A DNA stretch of 64,000 bases from a virus. The number at the start of each line of letters is the position of its first letter. Positions within the stretch are counted from its first letter, which is position 1. The stretch lies in the IMG/VR virus record IMGVR_UViG_3300038415_000014, positions 62,001-126,000 of that record, one strand, 5' to 3'. The notes under the pieces were generated by a model. The model was given only the letters and a program-made list of their open reading frames with translations. It had not been told where the DNA came from and ran no database searches. The position numbers were made by a program, and so were the translations under genes. This document shows positions 19,024-27,253 of this stretch, piece by piece.

Positions 19024-19051
19024 ACTATAGTACAAGAGGACGTTCTGTCAA
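19024..19051 (-). promoter_or_regulatory. Sigma70-like promoter for the zinc-finger endonuclease gene
   Basis: On the minus strand TTGACA (19046-19051) is followed after 16 bp by TATAGT (19024-19029), a near-consensus host-type promoter in the short gap after the sheath gene. Transcription should start about 5 nt before the ATG at 19011, giving an almost leaderless message. A 6-bp hairpin (AAGCAA/TTGCTT, 19050-19066) abuts the -35 box. Confidence 0.6.
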
Positions 19052-19099
19052 GCAATCTGTTTGCTTACGGGGTCTGACTTATCGAAAAACCTAATAATT

Positions 19100-22000
19100 T
19101 CAGATACTTGCGCGCAGATTGAATGTCAGGACCAAATAGAGCAATGGGAAGATTGGTTGATAGTACGCTTCAGCATCCAATGTAGTTGGGTCATTGGCAT
19201 CAACCGTAGCCGAGATGCCGGTGAAGGCAGCCACGATCTCTTGCTGAATCAACTGCTTGAAGAACGAAGTCAGGCTGACTTCAACCTCGTTGGTCCTCGT
19301 GGACAAGAACTTGGTACCCACGAAGGCATCGAGGATCGACCTGGAACCCTTGGACACGTAGTCCGCGATCTGGGTCACCGTCGGCAGCCTGGTCAGGACC
19401 GAGGTCATGTTGGTCGTGAGACCCTGACGAATCCTGATGATGGGCTGCAGGTCTTCGAGGACTGTGATACCAGCGACAGCCGTCTGATTGGCCTCGACCG
19501 GATCCATGATCCTCGGGATTCGAGTGAACCCTTGGATATGCCTGTGCGTGTACGGGGTGGCTACGTCGACCGCCGGTGAGCAAACCGCGCCTGCTACTGC
19601 AGCCGCGTAGAACGTACCGTCAACCAACGACTCGTAGGTGTTGCCCAACTCGTCGGTGAATGTGACCACACCTGAATCTGGGTAGAGCGCTACAATCCTT
19701 GAGCTGAAGAGGTTCCTTGCAACCGTCTGAGCTGAGGTCGGAGTAGTACCACTCGCGAAGCCAATCATGCCCATTCGCTCTGACTGGTTGCGAATGTTGC
19801 TCATGACTTCACAATGCTGGGTCAGATACGAGTAGACCGAAGTGTCCGTGCTGAGTGGTACGAGCACATCGGGCTTGATGTTTCCCGGCAGAGGAGTGGC
19901 CAAGCCTTGGATTGCCGCGATGAAGTCGGCAGCTGACCCTTGGTTTGTATTAGTGACCTTCTTGACCTGGGTGATGCCTACCAAGACTGCTCCGTTGAGG
20001 ATCGCCAGGTACGCAGCCAGGGTGACCCGGTTGGTAGAGTTGAGCTCACCGTAGTTGGCTTGGATGGTCTTGAACGTCGTGTAGATCTTCGACGAGAAGT
20101 CCTGCTTCATGTACAGGTAACTGATGTAGTAGTAGTCACCATTCGCAGGTTCCAACCCGCTTGGGTTGAAGGTCTGGACGTTGGCCGTATCGTTCACCCC
20201 AACACCAACGGTATTGGTGACGATGGTCTCCAACCCCGGGATGTAGTAGTACGGAACCCCTGGGTTGACCAAAAAGGTCTGGGAGATGACTAGGGTGAAG
20301 GTACCATTCGTTGCGTACGGGGTTGTAGGAGCCGTTGCACACGGTAGGATCGTGAACCTCAGACCTGTAACAGCATCCATGTAGGTCTGTCCCGGGATAC
20401 CGGTACCAGACGAACCATTCGGGTTCGAGGATGTTACTACGAAGTTGTTGGTTGCACTCTCACCATTGTCACCGGAGGTACCCGGTACGATCCCAGTCCC
20501 AGCAGTAGAGTTGAATGCCGAGTGAGTACCATCGACGAATCCAACACTTGAGGCTACTGCGCCCACCGTAAGTGACTCAATAGTCAGATAGGTCTGATTA
20601 TTGATAACATCCGGATAGGCTACACAACCATTCACATTGGGGGTCGGAGAACCAGACCACGAAGTGACCGCAAAGTTAGCTGTACCCATGAGGGCATCAA
20701 CAACCTCTTGGACGCTCACCAAGGTCTGACTGGCAGACTGACCCTCAGTATACCCTAGGACTGAGTTGGCAGTACCACCTTGGATCAGAACAGCTGACTG
20801 AGGTGAGTTGTTACTGCTGGTGATCCTGACCTTGTTCAGATTACCCAAGGTAGCATCTGAGGCTGCGCCTTGAGACGTGATAACCGAGGTGATCTGGCTC
20901 GCAATCACTCCAGCCGATTGCGATTGAATATCAACCGCAACAGTACCGGCGAAGGTTGTGTCAGGTACGATACTCAGAGAGGCAGTCGATGACGCTGTAA
21001 TAGTAAACGTAGTCGTCGTATTGACTGCTGTTTCAGTGACTCCACCGAATGACAGCGTTACCCCAGTAGTTCCTGAGGTAGGAACAACGGTAAGGGTTAC
21101 CGTGTATACTGCACCGATGATCGCTGCCATCGGATTGGTTAAGGCTGCTGTATTACCACTTGTATGGGTGAAGGTGGGGTAAGGCCCCGCCCAGCCAGTA
21201 CCTGTAACCCAACCTGTGGTAGGCGTTATCTCGTTGCTGAGGGTGACCTGGAAGTCAACTCCGTTGACCCTAACCTTGAACACATCGTTCAAGCCAGTGG
21301 TGATATTGAACGGACCTGGGATAGACCCGAGCAAAGTAGCTGGCTTGTTGATCGCACCTGGGGTTCCAGAAGCAGTCTGGAACGTGGTGAACCCGAGGAG
21401 AGTCTCCGCTGTACCCTGATCAATGGTGACACTACTCTTCTGGTCGAAACCACCAGGTAGTGATGCCGGAGTCGAGTATCCTCGAATCACGAAGAAGGTG
21501 CTGCTCGACCCAGGACCTGGGATTGGTGTAAACAGGTAATTAGGAGCCGTTCCTGAGAACGCGGCGTTGGCATCGATGACGCCATTGACTGCTGTTGCTA
21601 CCCCAGCTGGGGTAATCGTACCTGCAGACAACGAAACCGCGATAGCCACTCCGTCAATGGTGAGGTTGAGGGTAGCCCCTCCAACCGGTATGGTGATGTC
21701 CCCACCACTCAGTGGAACTTCCTGGCTCACCAAGTAAGCTCTGGCAGCTGAGCTCAACAGAGTAGTTACTGGGGTTCCATTGACATTGGTCCTCCAGGTA
21801 TCTGAGGCGCCACTGTAGAACGAATAGGGCTGGGCTCCTAGGTTCGTGTATACAGCATTACGGGCTACCGTTTGACCGAAGGTGACTGTGACAGTCTCAC
21901 TCACCGGGGTCCCACCAACATGCATGGCATCTGGGATCTGCTCGACTCCCCGCGGCCACTGAACGGTCTGAGTGAGACCTCCGCCCTTGGTTCCAAAACG

Positions 22001-23707
22001 AACTTGGTACAGACCTTTGTTGAACAGGGTCGAGAACACGTTGTACTGACCAACCCCAAGCGGTCCTGGAACCGTATTGGTGAGGATGTACGTGTCGTCT
22101 ACAATCCTGTTGTAATAGAAGGTGGCGTAGACATTCCAATCTGGTGGTAGCGCAGTCTTGAGGGTGATCTTCTGGTTGGGTCCGTCAACCGCGAGTACGG
22201 TTGCCGCCGGACGACCAAGAGCATCTTCAAGAGTCCTACCCACACGAGCCACAACGAGGTCGGGTCGGTTCGTGACCAGGTCCTGACGGTTGTTGGCAAC
22301 CGCGTTGAACAAGGACTGCCCAAGAACTGTGTCACGCCCGTTACCTGTTGTAGGAATCTCAGGTAGGAGGAACACGGTGTTGCTGACAACCGCCGGGACC
22401 ACCGTAGTGTCAACGAACGGGGCGCATTGTACTAAGTACAACTTGTCATCAACCAGGGTCGGAACAATCTGCGAGGAAGCGAAAGGTTCGGTCCCAGGAG
22501 TGTTCAAGGTCGAGGACACCGAGTAGCTAGTTCCCCAATGAACGATTGAGACGTCTGGGGTCGGGTTCACGACTACGAAGTCTTGGTTCTGGATGTAGTC
22601 TGAACGACCAGCGCTGATACCACAACGAATGACGCTCGTCACCAACGTGTTGGGGAGGTAGTCGAACGTATCCTGCCAAGTATTGGCCCAGTAGTTGATC
22701 GTGACCACGGAGCCAGGAGGGGGCGCCAGAGCCAGGGTAACAATGCCATTAGTCCCGTCTACTGCGGTCGGGATGACCTGGACATTGTTGACCTTGACCA
22801 CGACCTTAGAGGTGTCCGTGGTAGTGATGCCGCCAGAGGTTCCGTCTACGATGGGGCGTTGAAACACTCGGAACTGAGTATTGCCATTTGCAGATTGACC
22901 TGCAGACAACCCGAGGATGCCATTGATCGTCCCTGACCCGATACTCACTGAGGAGGCTGCTGTTAGGACCAGATGATTGAGACCTTCGTTGTCCGTAAAC
23001 ACCGAAGTCTGGAGTCCAACAATAGCAGCTGCGTCGATTTGATTCTTCAAGCTCAAAGCTGTTGAAGACCCAGCAATGAAAGTAACAGTCGTGGAGGACC
23101 CACCGTTCACTCCGACAATCAGAGTATCGTTGACACTCGCCACGATGACGAATGGCTCGAACCCTGGGGTCGTGATAGATGGGTTGACCGACGATACCTG
23201 AGCGGATACATCGTCCGTGAAGGCGGTGTCGCCTCGGTGAAAGTAATAGGTGACCCGGACTGTGTCCGTTGGTTGCGGGGGAACTTGAAGGGTGATCTCA
23301 CCCAAGGATCCAAGCACACTTCCAATAGCCACCGGGCTACCATTCACGGTCACGGTTACGGATCGAACATCATTAGTGACGCGGCCCATGCCTTGGCCGT
23401 CTACTATCGGGATGTTGCGAACTTGGAAGGTTACCCGAGTCCCATCATTTGCCCCAAGAACTGGGTTGTTGGGGTTCGTGTTGTCCACGATCCAGCGCAA
23501 GGTTACGTCTTCACTGACGATCTGTTCATCGAGCGTAGACGAAGAACCGCGCACCATTTCGAGGTCATCTTGCTCCAGCTCTTCCTGACCGACACCAATA
23601 ATGAATGGTAGTCGGAGGCCAGCAATGAGCGAAGCAACGTTTGCCTCGGTCAGAGTGCGGGAGTAAACACCTGGAGGAAGGTATGTCGCGAAAGGGCCGA
23701 AACTCAT
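19100..23707 (-). CDS. Tail sheath protein, unusually large
   Basis: 1535 residues, ATG with AGGAG site. The N-terminus (FGPFATYLPPGVYSRTL) and the C-terminal 380 residues are typical sheath: IQGFTRIPRIMDPVEAN, ITVLEDLQPIIRIRQGLTTN, a VSKGSRSILDAFVG helix and a final QPIFPLLYLVLTFNLR strand. Between them lie several hundred residues of Thr/Val/Gly-rich beta domains. One, at about 825-930 (from GWVTGTGWAGPYPTFTHTSG), is shared with the 372-residue protein at 34753-35871. T4 sheath is 659 residues, so this one is more than twice as long; the extra domains should stud the tail surface. It contracts to drive the tube into the cell. Identification is secure; the decoration role is inferred. Confidence 0.93.
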   Translation of the reverse strand: MSFGPFATYLPPGVYSRTLTEANVASLIAGLRLPFIIGVGQEELEQDDLEMVRGSSSTLDEQIVSEDVTLRWIVDNTNPNNPVLGANDGTRVTFQVRNIPIVDGQGMGRVTNDVRSVTVTVNGSPVAIGSVLGSLGEITLQVPPQPTDTVRVTYYFHRGDTAFTDDVSAQVSSVNPSITTPGFEPFVIVASVNDTLIVGVNGGSSTTVTFIAGSSTALSLKNQIDAAAIVGLQTSVFTDNEGLNHLVLTAASSVSIGSGTINGILGLSAGQSANGNTQFRVFQRPIVDGTSGGITTTDTSKVVVKVNNVQVIPTAVDGTNGIVTLALAPPPGSVVTINYWANTWQDTFDYLPNTLVTSVIRCGISAGRSDYIQNQDFVVVNPTPDVSIVHWGTSYSVSSTLNTPGTEPFASSQIVPTLVDDKLYLVQCAPFVDTTVVPAVVSNTVFLLPEIPTTGNGRDTVLGQSLFNAVANNRQDLVTNRPDLVVARVGRTLEDALGRPAATVLAVDGPNQKITLKTALPPDWNVYATFYYNRIVDDTYILTNTVPGPLGVGQYNVFSTLFNKGLYQVRFGTKGGGLTQTVQWPRGVEQIPDAMHVGGTPVSETVTVTFGQTVARNAVYTNLGAQPYSFYSGASDTWRTNVNGTPVTTLLSSAARAYLVSQEVPLSGGDITIPVGGATLNLTIDGVAIAVSLSAGTITPAGVATAVNGVIDANAAFSGTAPNYLFTPIPGPGSSSTFFVIRGYSTPASLPGGFDQKSSVTIDQGTAETLLGFTTFQTASGTPGAINKPATLLGSIPGPFNITTGLNDVFKVRVNGVDFQVTLSNEITPTTGWVTGTGWAGPYPTFTHTSGNTAALTNPMAAIIGAVYTVTLTVVPTSGTTGVTLSFGGVTETAVNTTTTFTITASSTASLSIVPDTTFAGTVAVDIQSQSAGVIASQITSVITSQGAASDATLGNLNKVRITSSNNSPQSAVLIQGGTANSVLGYTEGQSASQTLVSVQEVVDALMGTANFAVTSWSGSPTPNVNGCVAYPDVINNQTYLTIESLTVGAVASSVGFVDGTHSAFNSTAGTGIVPGTSGDNGESATNNFVVTSSNPNGSSGTGIPGQTYMDAVTGLRFTILPCATAPTTPYATNGTFTLVISQTFLVNPGVPYYYIPGLETIVTNTVGVGVNDTANVQTFNPSGLEPANGDYYYISYLYMKQDFSSKIYTTFKTIQANYGELNSTNRVTLAAYLAILNGAVLVGITQVKKVTNTNQGSAADFIAAIQGLATPLPGNIKPDVLVPLSTDTSVYSYLTQHCEVMSNIRNQSERMGMIGFASGTTPTSAQTVARNLFSSRIVALYPDSGVVTFTDELGNTYESLVDGTFYAAAVAGAVCSPAVDVATPYTHRHIQGFTRIPRIMDPVEANQTAVAGITVLEDLQPIIRIRQGLTTNMTSVLTRLPTVTQIADYVSKGSRSILDAFVGTKFLSTRTNEVEVSLTSFFKQLIQQEIVAAFTGISATVDANDPTTLDAEAYYQPIFPLLYLVLTFNLRASI

Positions 23708-23884
23708 GATAAATCTCCTGACTCAAATAGTCTGAACAGGTCTGATTTCGATTTGATCTTAGAAGTAGCCTGTCAAGGCTACCTAATAGATAGAACAGTG
23801 GTTCATCTGAGTCTGGATTTACATTTCATGCCCGGCCCTTAGAACCGGATGAACTTCTTAACTTTGACTACGCGGAACAAGACT
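23708..23884 (-). promoter_or_regulatory. Sheath upstream region with hairpins
   Basis: A 177-bp gap without a gene. On the minus strand it has an imperfect hairpin just after the zinc-ribbon gene (about 23827-23852, CCGG arms flanked by TCAT/ATGA) and a second 6-bp hairpin (23765-23782, GTAGCC/GGCTAC). Between them an ATGAAATGTAAATCC stretch loosely resembles the GATGTA element of other gaps. The layout fits termination of the neck operon and separate transcription of the sheath gene. Confidence 0.35.
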
Positions 23885-24322
23885 TTATTGGGCGGGCTTC
23901 CCTGGCTGTTGTCTTTCGATGTCCACAGCCAGATCTACAAGTTTTGCGCGAGCATCCAGTTGAGGCTGGCCCATTGCTGCATAATCTGTATAGCCGTCAC
24001 CATCTAGTCGCTCAAGAGCAGCACTCCCACCAACCTGCCTCACTTGCTTCTTGACTTTATCCCTCTCCCGATAAGTAGCCCATCGAGCCTCAGCACTTCT
24101 ACCGACTACCTTGTCTGCACTTGGGTAGTCTTGATCATGGACTCCTGAGTTAGCTGGGGCAGTACCACCAGCGGCGAACCCGAATCCGAAGGCTGACTTA
24201 TCAAACAGCCTAGGTGCTTCCTCCTTACATGAAGGGCATGGGTGAGTTGGGTGGTCCCCCATCTTCAAAGTACGGTCAAACCTAGTCGAGCATTGTTGAC
24301 ACTCGAAGGTGTAGCGAGGCAT
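23885..24322 (-). CDS. FmdB-type zinc-ribbon protein
   Basis: 145 residues, ATG with AAAGGGG site. The first 45 residues are a classic FmdB zinc ribbon: MPRYTFECQQC, then HPCPSC, giving two Cys-x-x-Cys knuckles, followed by RLFDKSAFGFGF. The rest is charged helix with a Gln-rich end. Phages often carry such small ribbons in head and neck operons with no known function. A second zinc ribbon lies at 45121-45537. It is the last gene before the sheath. Confidence 0.75.
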   Translation of the reverse strand: MPRYTFECQQCSTRFDRTLKMGDHPTHPCPSCKEEAPRLFDKSAFGFGFAAGGTAPANSGVHDQDYPSADKVVGRSAEARWATYRERDKVKKQVRQVGGSAALERLDGDGYTDYAAMGQPQLDARAKLVDLAVDIERQQPGKPAQ

Positions 24323-24334
24323 ATTGAACCCCTT

Positions 24335-25498
24335 TCATCCGATCCGTTCGTAATTTGCATTTCGCCCAGGTATAGTGGGCGTAGTATTGAAGAAAAGTGA
24401 AGCTTGTGAGAGAGCTTGGATGCTTGGGGTTCCATCCGACTTCGTGTATGCCGACACTTTACTGATCGTGTACGGTATCGGGATATGCATCTCCCAGTCA
24501 GATTGAATCTGAACTGTCATCGAGGAATTGTAGTAGTACAACTCGGCGGAGTCATCGTAGATCTCTTCTGACTCACCACCCATCGAAGTATCCATCACTT
24601 CGAGGCCCTCAAAGGACAGAGCGCTACGCTTCTCTCCCCAGAGGTACATGAGCACTAGGTCAGCGATCTCCTCCGACTGCATTGGGTCCCGAGAGATCAC
24701 ATCGAGGTCGAATGATATATCGAACCGTCCACCATAGGCTTGCGCGGTCTCTACTCGATCCGAGTACACGACGATGGCTTGCTTGTCACCAGTCTTGCCC
24801 CTCTTACCAAAGGCGAGTACCACACCAGGAAGGGTCTTCCAGTCCGCCATGTTCCAAGCCCACCTGATAGGACCAATCGAGGGGGCCGCATACCGGTATC
24901 CAGCTGTGACTATGGTCCCAGGGAAGAAACCACTCTTGAAAGTGATCTCTTGGTTAGCATAGTCAACAGTATAGTCTGAACCCTCAACAAGCAATTGGTT
25001 TCGGTTCGCCCACAACCTCAGGGTTCCTTGGACGGGCTGATTCTGGATAGCGGCTGAGATTACAACTCCAGATTGAGTTTGAATGATTGGCTCATCGTTA
25101 ACCGTCAGAAGAGGGTCAATGATGAACTCCCCAAACTCCCCAGGCATTGTAGGGGCCGAAAGACACTCTATATAGTAGACCCCAGCGGGGATAGGCATCC
25201 CCCCGCACTCCTTGACCTTGTTCAGATCCTCTCTGACCCACTCAAGTAAGTAGGCTGGCTCATTGTAGTACGTCAACATGACGTGGCTCTCAATGGTTCC
25301 AAGGAAGTTCTGAGGGGATACTTGAACCTTGTTCGCAGAGGACCCCTTCACCACGATGCCATACTGAGGTCGCTCGTCAAAGGCAAATCGATTCTGTATA
25401 AACGGTACGATCTTTTCGAAGACAGGATGCCTAGAAAAGCTGTCCTGCAACTCAAGTATGAGCCGGCGCTTCAACGAGGATATCAGGTAGAAGTACAT
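24335..25498 (-). CDS. Neck/tail-terminator-like structural protein
   Basis: 387 residues. The ATG overlaps the stop of the actin-like gene (ATGA). The first 120 residues look like a small helical domain (RRLILELQDSFSRHP); a beta sandwich follows (WANRNQLLVEGSDYTVDYANQEITF), then a segment with RFDISFDLDVISRDPMQSEEIADLVLMYLWG. A helix plus strands of this kind, two genes before the sheath, is where tail terminator (gp15/gp3-like) or head-tail joining proteins lie. I infer a ring protein capping the tail or joining it to the neck. I do not recognise the exact family. Confidence 0.62.
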   Translation of the reverse strand: MYFYLISSLKRRLILELQDSFSRHPVFEKIVPFIQNRFAFDERPQYGIVVKGSSANKVQVSPQNFLGTIESHVMLTYYNEPAYLLEWVREDLNKVKECGGMPIPAGVYYIECLSAPTMPGEFGEFIIDPLLTVNDEPIIQTQSGVVISAAIQNQPVQGTLRLWANRNQLLVEGSDYTVDYANQEITFKSGFFPGTIVTAGYRYAAPSIGPIRWAWNMADWKTLPGVVLAFGKRGKTGDKQAIVVYSDRVETAQAYGGRFDISFDLDVISRDPMQSEEIADLVLMYLWGEKRSALSFEGLEVMDTSMGGESEEIYDDSAELYYYNSSMTVQIQSDWEMHIPIPYTISKVSAYTKSDGTPSIQALSQASLFFNTTPTIPGRNANYERIG

Positions 25499-26517
25499 CA
25501 GTCCTTGTACTCATGGCCAGCGAGAACCAACAACCCATCGGCTACCGCATCCAAAGGTCGCTCAACCCTGAATACCTTCGAGATTGGGATTGGGAATCCC
25601 TTCTTCCTGATGGTGTTGAACTCCTCATTGAACACATCCATGAAGCCACCGGCTAAAGAAGTACCTCCAGAGACAACTAGGGGTATCTCATCCAAGTGAT
25701 CGTTTTGCTCTTGCTTGACTCTCTCAGAGATCTTCTCTAGACAATGACGGATCATCGTCCTGACATATAAGGATATTGCTTCAAGATCAGCATTTCCAAC
25801 CGGTGGAGTTGCGAGGTTGAACCCACCCTTCTCTTTCAGGGTACACATCCTCGCCGCTGTTGACCCGACTGCCTTTGCTGAGTGCAGGTCAACCCAGTCA
25901 CCACCACCTCGGGCGATGGAGAAGTTCAATCCCTTGATGCCATAAGAGGCAAGGGCCACATTGCACAAACCTGACCCAAACGAAATAGCTAACCCAGAAA
26001 ACTCAGTGTCAAAGCACTGAGAGTAGATGATGGCCATAGCCTCATTCGTGGACTGAGCCTTGTAACCAAGTCTAGTGATGATCTGATTGAACGAGTTTTC
26101 ATGGAACTTTACATCCTGATCCGGAAGGTCAATGGGGTCAGCTGGAACACTGTAGAAGCAGGGCTCATCCTTGCACGCCGGCTTACCTAATACGTTCTCG
26201 ATTAGGTTGTTGAGGACATGCTGAGCCTTTATGGCTCCTGGAGAGATCAATCCCTTGGAGAGGGGCCGCTTGACCTCCTGCTTGAACAAGTTTGCCATTT
26301 GGAAAGACTTGTCCCCGATGACTACGACTTCGCTTTGCTCCGGGAACTCTACGAAGGTGATGTTACTCATCTTCAGAGTCTTTTCATTCTCGGCATCAAT
26401 CTCGATATAGGCGTCTTTGACCCTCTTGTGATCGATCCCACCACTCTCATCGTACCTAGCGGCTACGAAGTTCATGGTACCTACATCCAAGCCTACTCCT
26501 AATGACTTATCTGACAT
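25498..26517 (-). CDS. Actin-like ATPase (ParM/Alp type)
   Basis: 339 residues from the ATG at 26517, preceded by AAGGAA; an ATG six codons upstream has no ribosome site. The phosphate-1 loop is VGLDVGTMNF (about 7-16). The phosphate-2 region is SFGSGLCNVALASYG, where the usual Asp is not evident. The adenosine motif is VSGGTSLAGGF near residue 280, followed by the expected EVERPLDAVADGLLVLAG-like helix (here RVERPLDAVADG). This order defines the actin/Hsp70/ParM superfamily, and the length fits ParM or MreB-like filament formers. It lies in a neck-gene operon between the Dps-like gene and the terminator-like gene. Filament formation, segregation of phage DNA or a chaperone-like role are all possible. 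Confidence 0.82.
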   Translation of the reverse strand: MSDKSLGVGLDVGTMNFVAARYDESGGIDHKRVKDAYIEIDAENEKTLKMSNITFVEFPEQSEVVVIGDKSFQMANLFKQEVKRPLSKGLISPGAIKAQHVLNNLIENVLGKPACKDEPCFYSVPADPIDLPDQDVKFHENSFNQIITRLGYKAQSTNEAMAIIYSQCFDTEFSGLAISFGSGLCNVALASYGIKGLNFSIARGGGDWVDLHSAKAVGSTAARMCTLKEKGGFNLATPPVGNADLEAISLYVRTMIRHCLEKISERVKQEQNDHLDEIPLVVSGGTSLAGGFMDVFNEEFNTIRKKGFPIPISKVFRVERPLDAVADGLLVLAGHEYKD

Positions 26518-26551
26518 CTGGGTATTCCTTTTCATCTAATTTGATTGGGTT

Positions 26552-27253
26552 TTATGTTAATCGCTGTCTAAGGAGGTAGAGGTGACCCTCATGCTTGTCT
26601 TCGATGCCGGCCAACATGTTGTCGACACCCCGAGACAGGTCTCCCCTCTCCTTCATAACCTTGGCGATCTCAGTCATACAAGCCATGAACTCACTCTCAG
26701 CTAAAAGACTGACTTCAAGGTATGCTTTCGGGTTCTCACCCCCAGGGTTGGCTACTCCATCCCCACAGAACTTCTTGACGATGTGAGCTACGATGCAGCT
26801 CTGAAGACCTGGATGCATCTTGTCCAGTGGGACTCCGGTCCCTACAGCCTTCTCTGCCACCCCGTCTATATCCTCAGCGGTCTGATTGTACAGGCGCTCA
26901 AACAAGAGGTGGTCAGCGAAGTAGGTCTCACCGTAGGTCAACCAATGGTGGTACTGGTGGATGGTGGCGAGCGCCTTCAGGAAGACAAGAGCTGTGGGAA
27001 GCCCGTAACCAACCCCATGAGCCATCTTGGCAGCAGTCGCCACCAAGGACCTTGTCGAGGCTTGCTTGTCTAGGCGAACCTTCATTCCAGGAAGGTAGGG
27101 CGGTCCGTGGAAGAATGGGTTGTATGAAGACGGGTCCTGCCAAATGACGAAGGTCGCATCATCCGGAGGAGTACCCGGGTTGCTGACCCCTGGGTGATCC
27201 GGGGTCGGTGAGAAGGAAGGGTCCATCCCAGCAGTCTTCCAACGCGGGTCCAT
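26552..27253 (-). CDS. dps: Dps-family ferritin
   Basis: 233 residues from the ATG at 27253, which overlaps the upstream stop (TAATG) and has an AGGA site. The first 85 residues are a Pro-rich extension. From residue 88 a four-helix ferritin-like protein begins. The helix YHHWLTYGETYFADHLLFER and the following DIDGVAEKAVG reproduce the Dps ferroxidase spacing: His103, His115 (+12), Glu119 (+16, Asp in E. coli Dps), Asp130 (+27) and Glu134 (+31). It should oxidise and store iron, and may bind DNA. Dps in a virion structural operon is unusual; the product may protect phage DNA or be carried in the particle. Confidence 0.85.
   Translation of the reverse strand: MDPRWKTAGMDPSFSPTPDHPGVSNPGTPPDDATFVIWQDPSSYNPFFHGPPYLPGMKVRLDKQASTRSLVATAAKMAHGVGYGLPTALVFLKALATIHQYHHWLTYGETYFADHLLFERLYNQTAEDIDGVAEKAVGTGVPLDKMHPGLQSCIVAHIVKKFCGDGVANPGGENPKAYLEVSLLAESEFMACMTEIAKVMKERGDLSRGVDNMLAGIEDKHEGHLYLLRQRLT

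Noticed and set aside
19012-19035. TTG at 19035 as start of the zinc-finger endonuclease
   Set aside because: It would start inside the -10 element; the ATG at 19011 fits the promoter.
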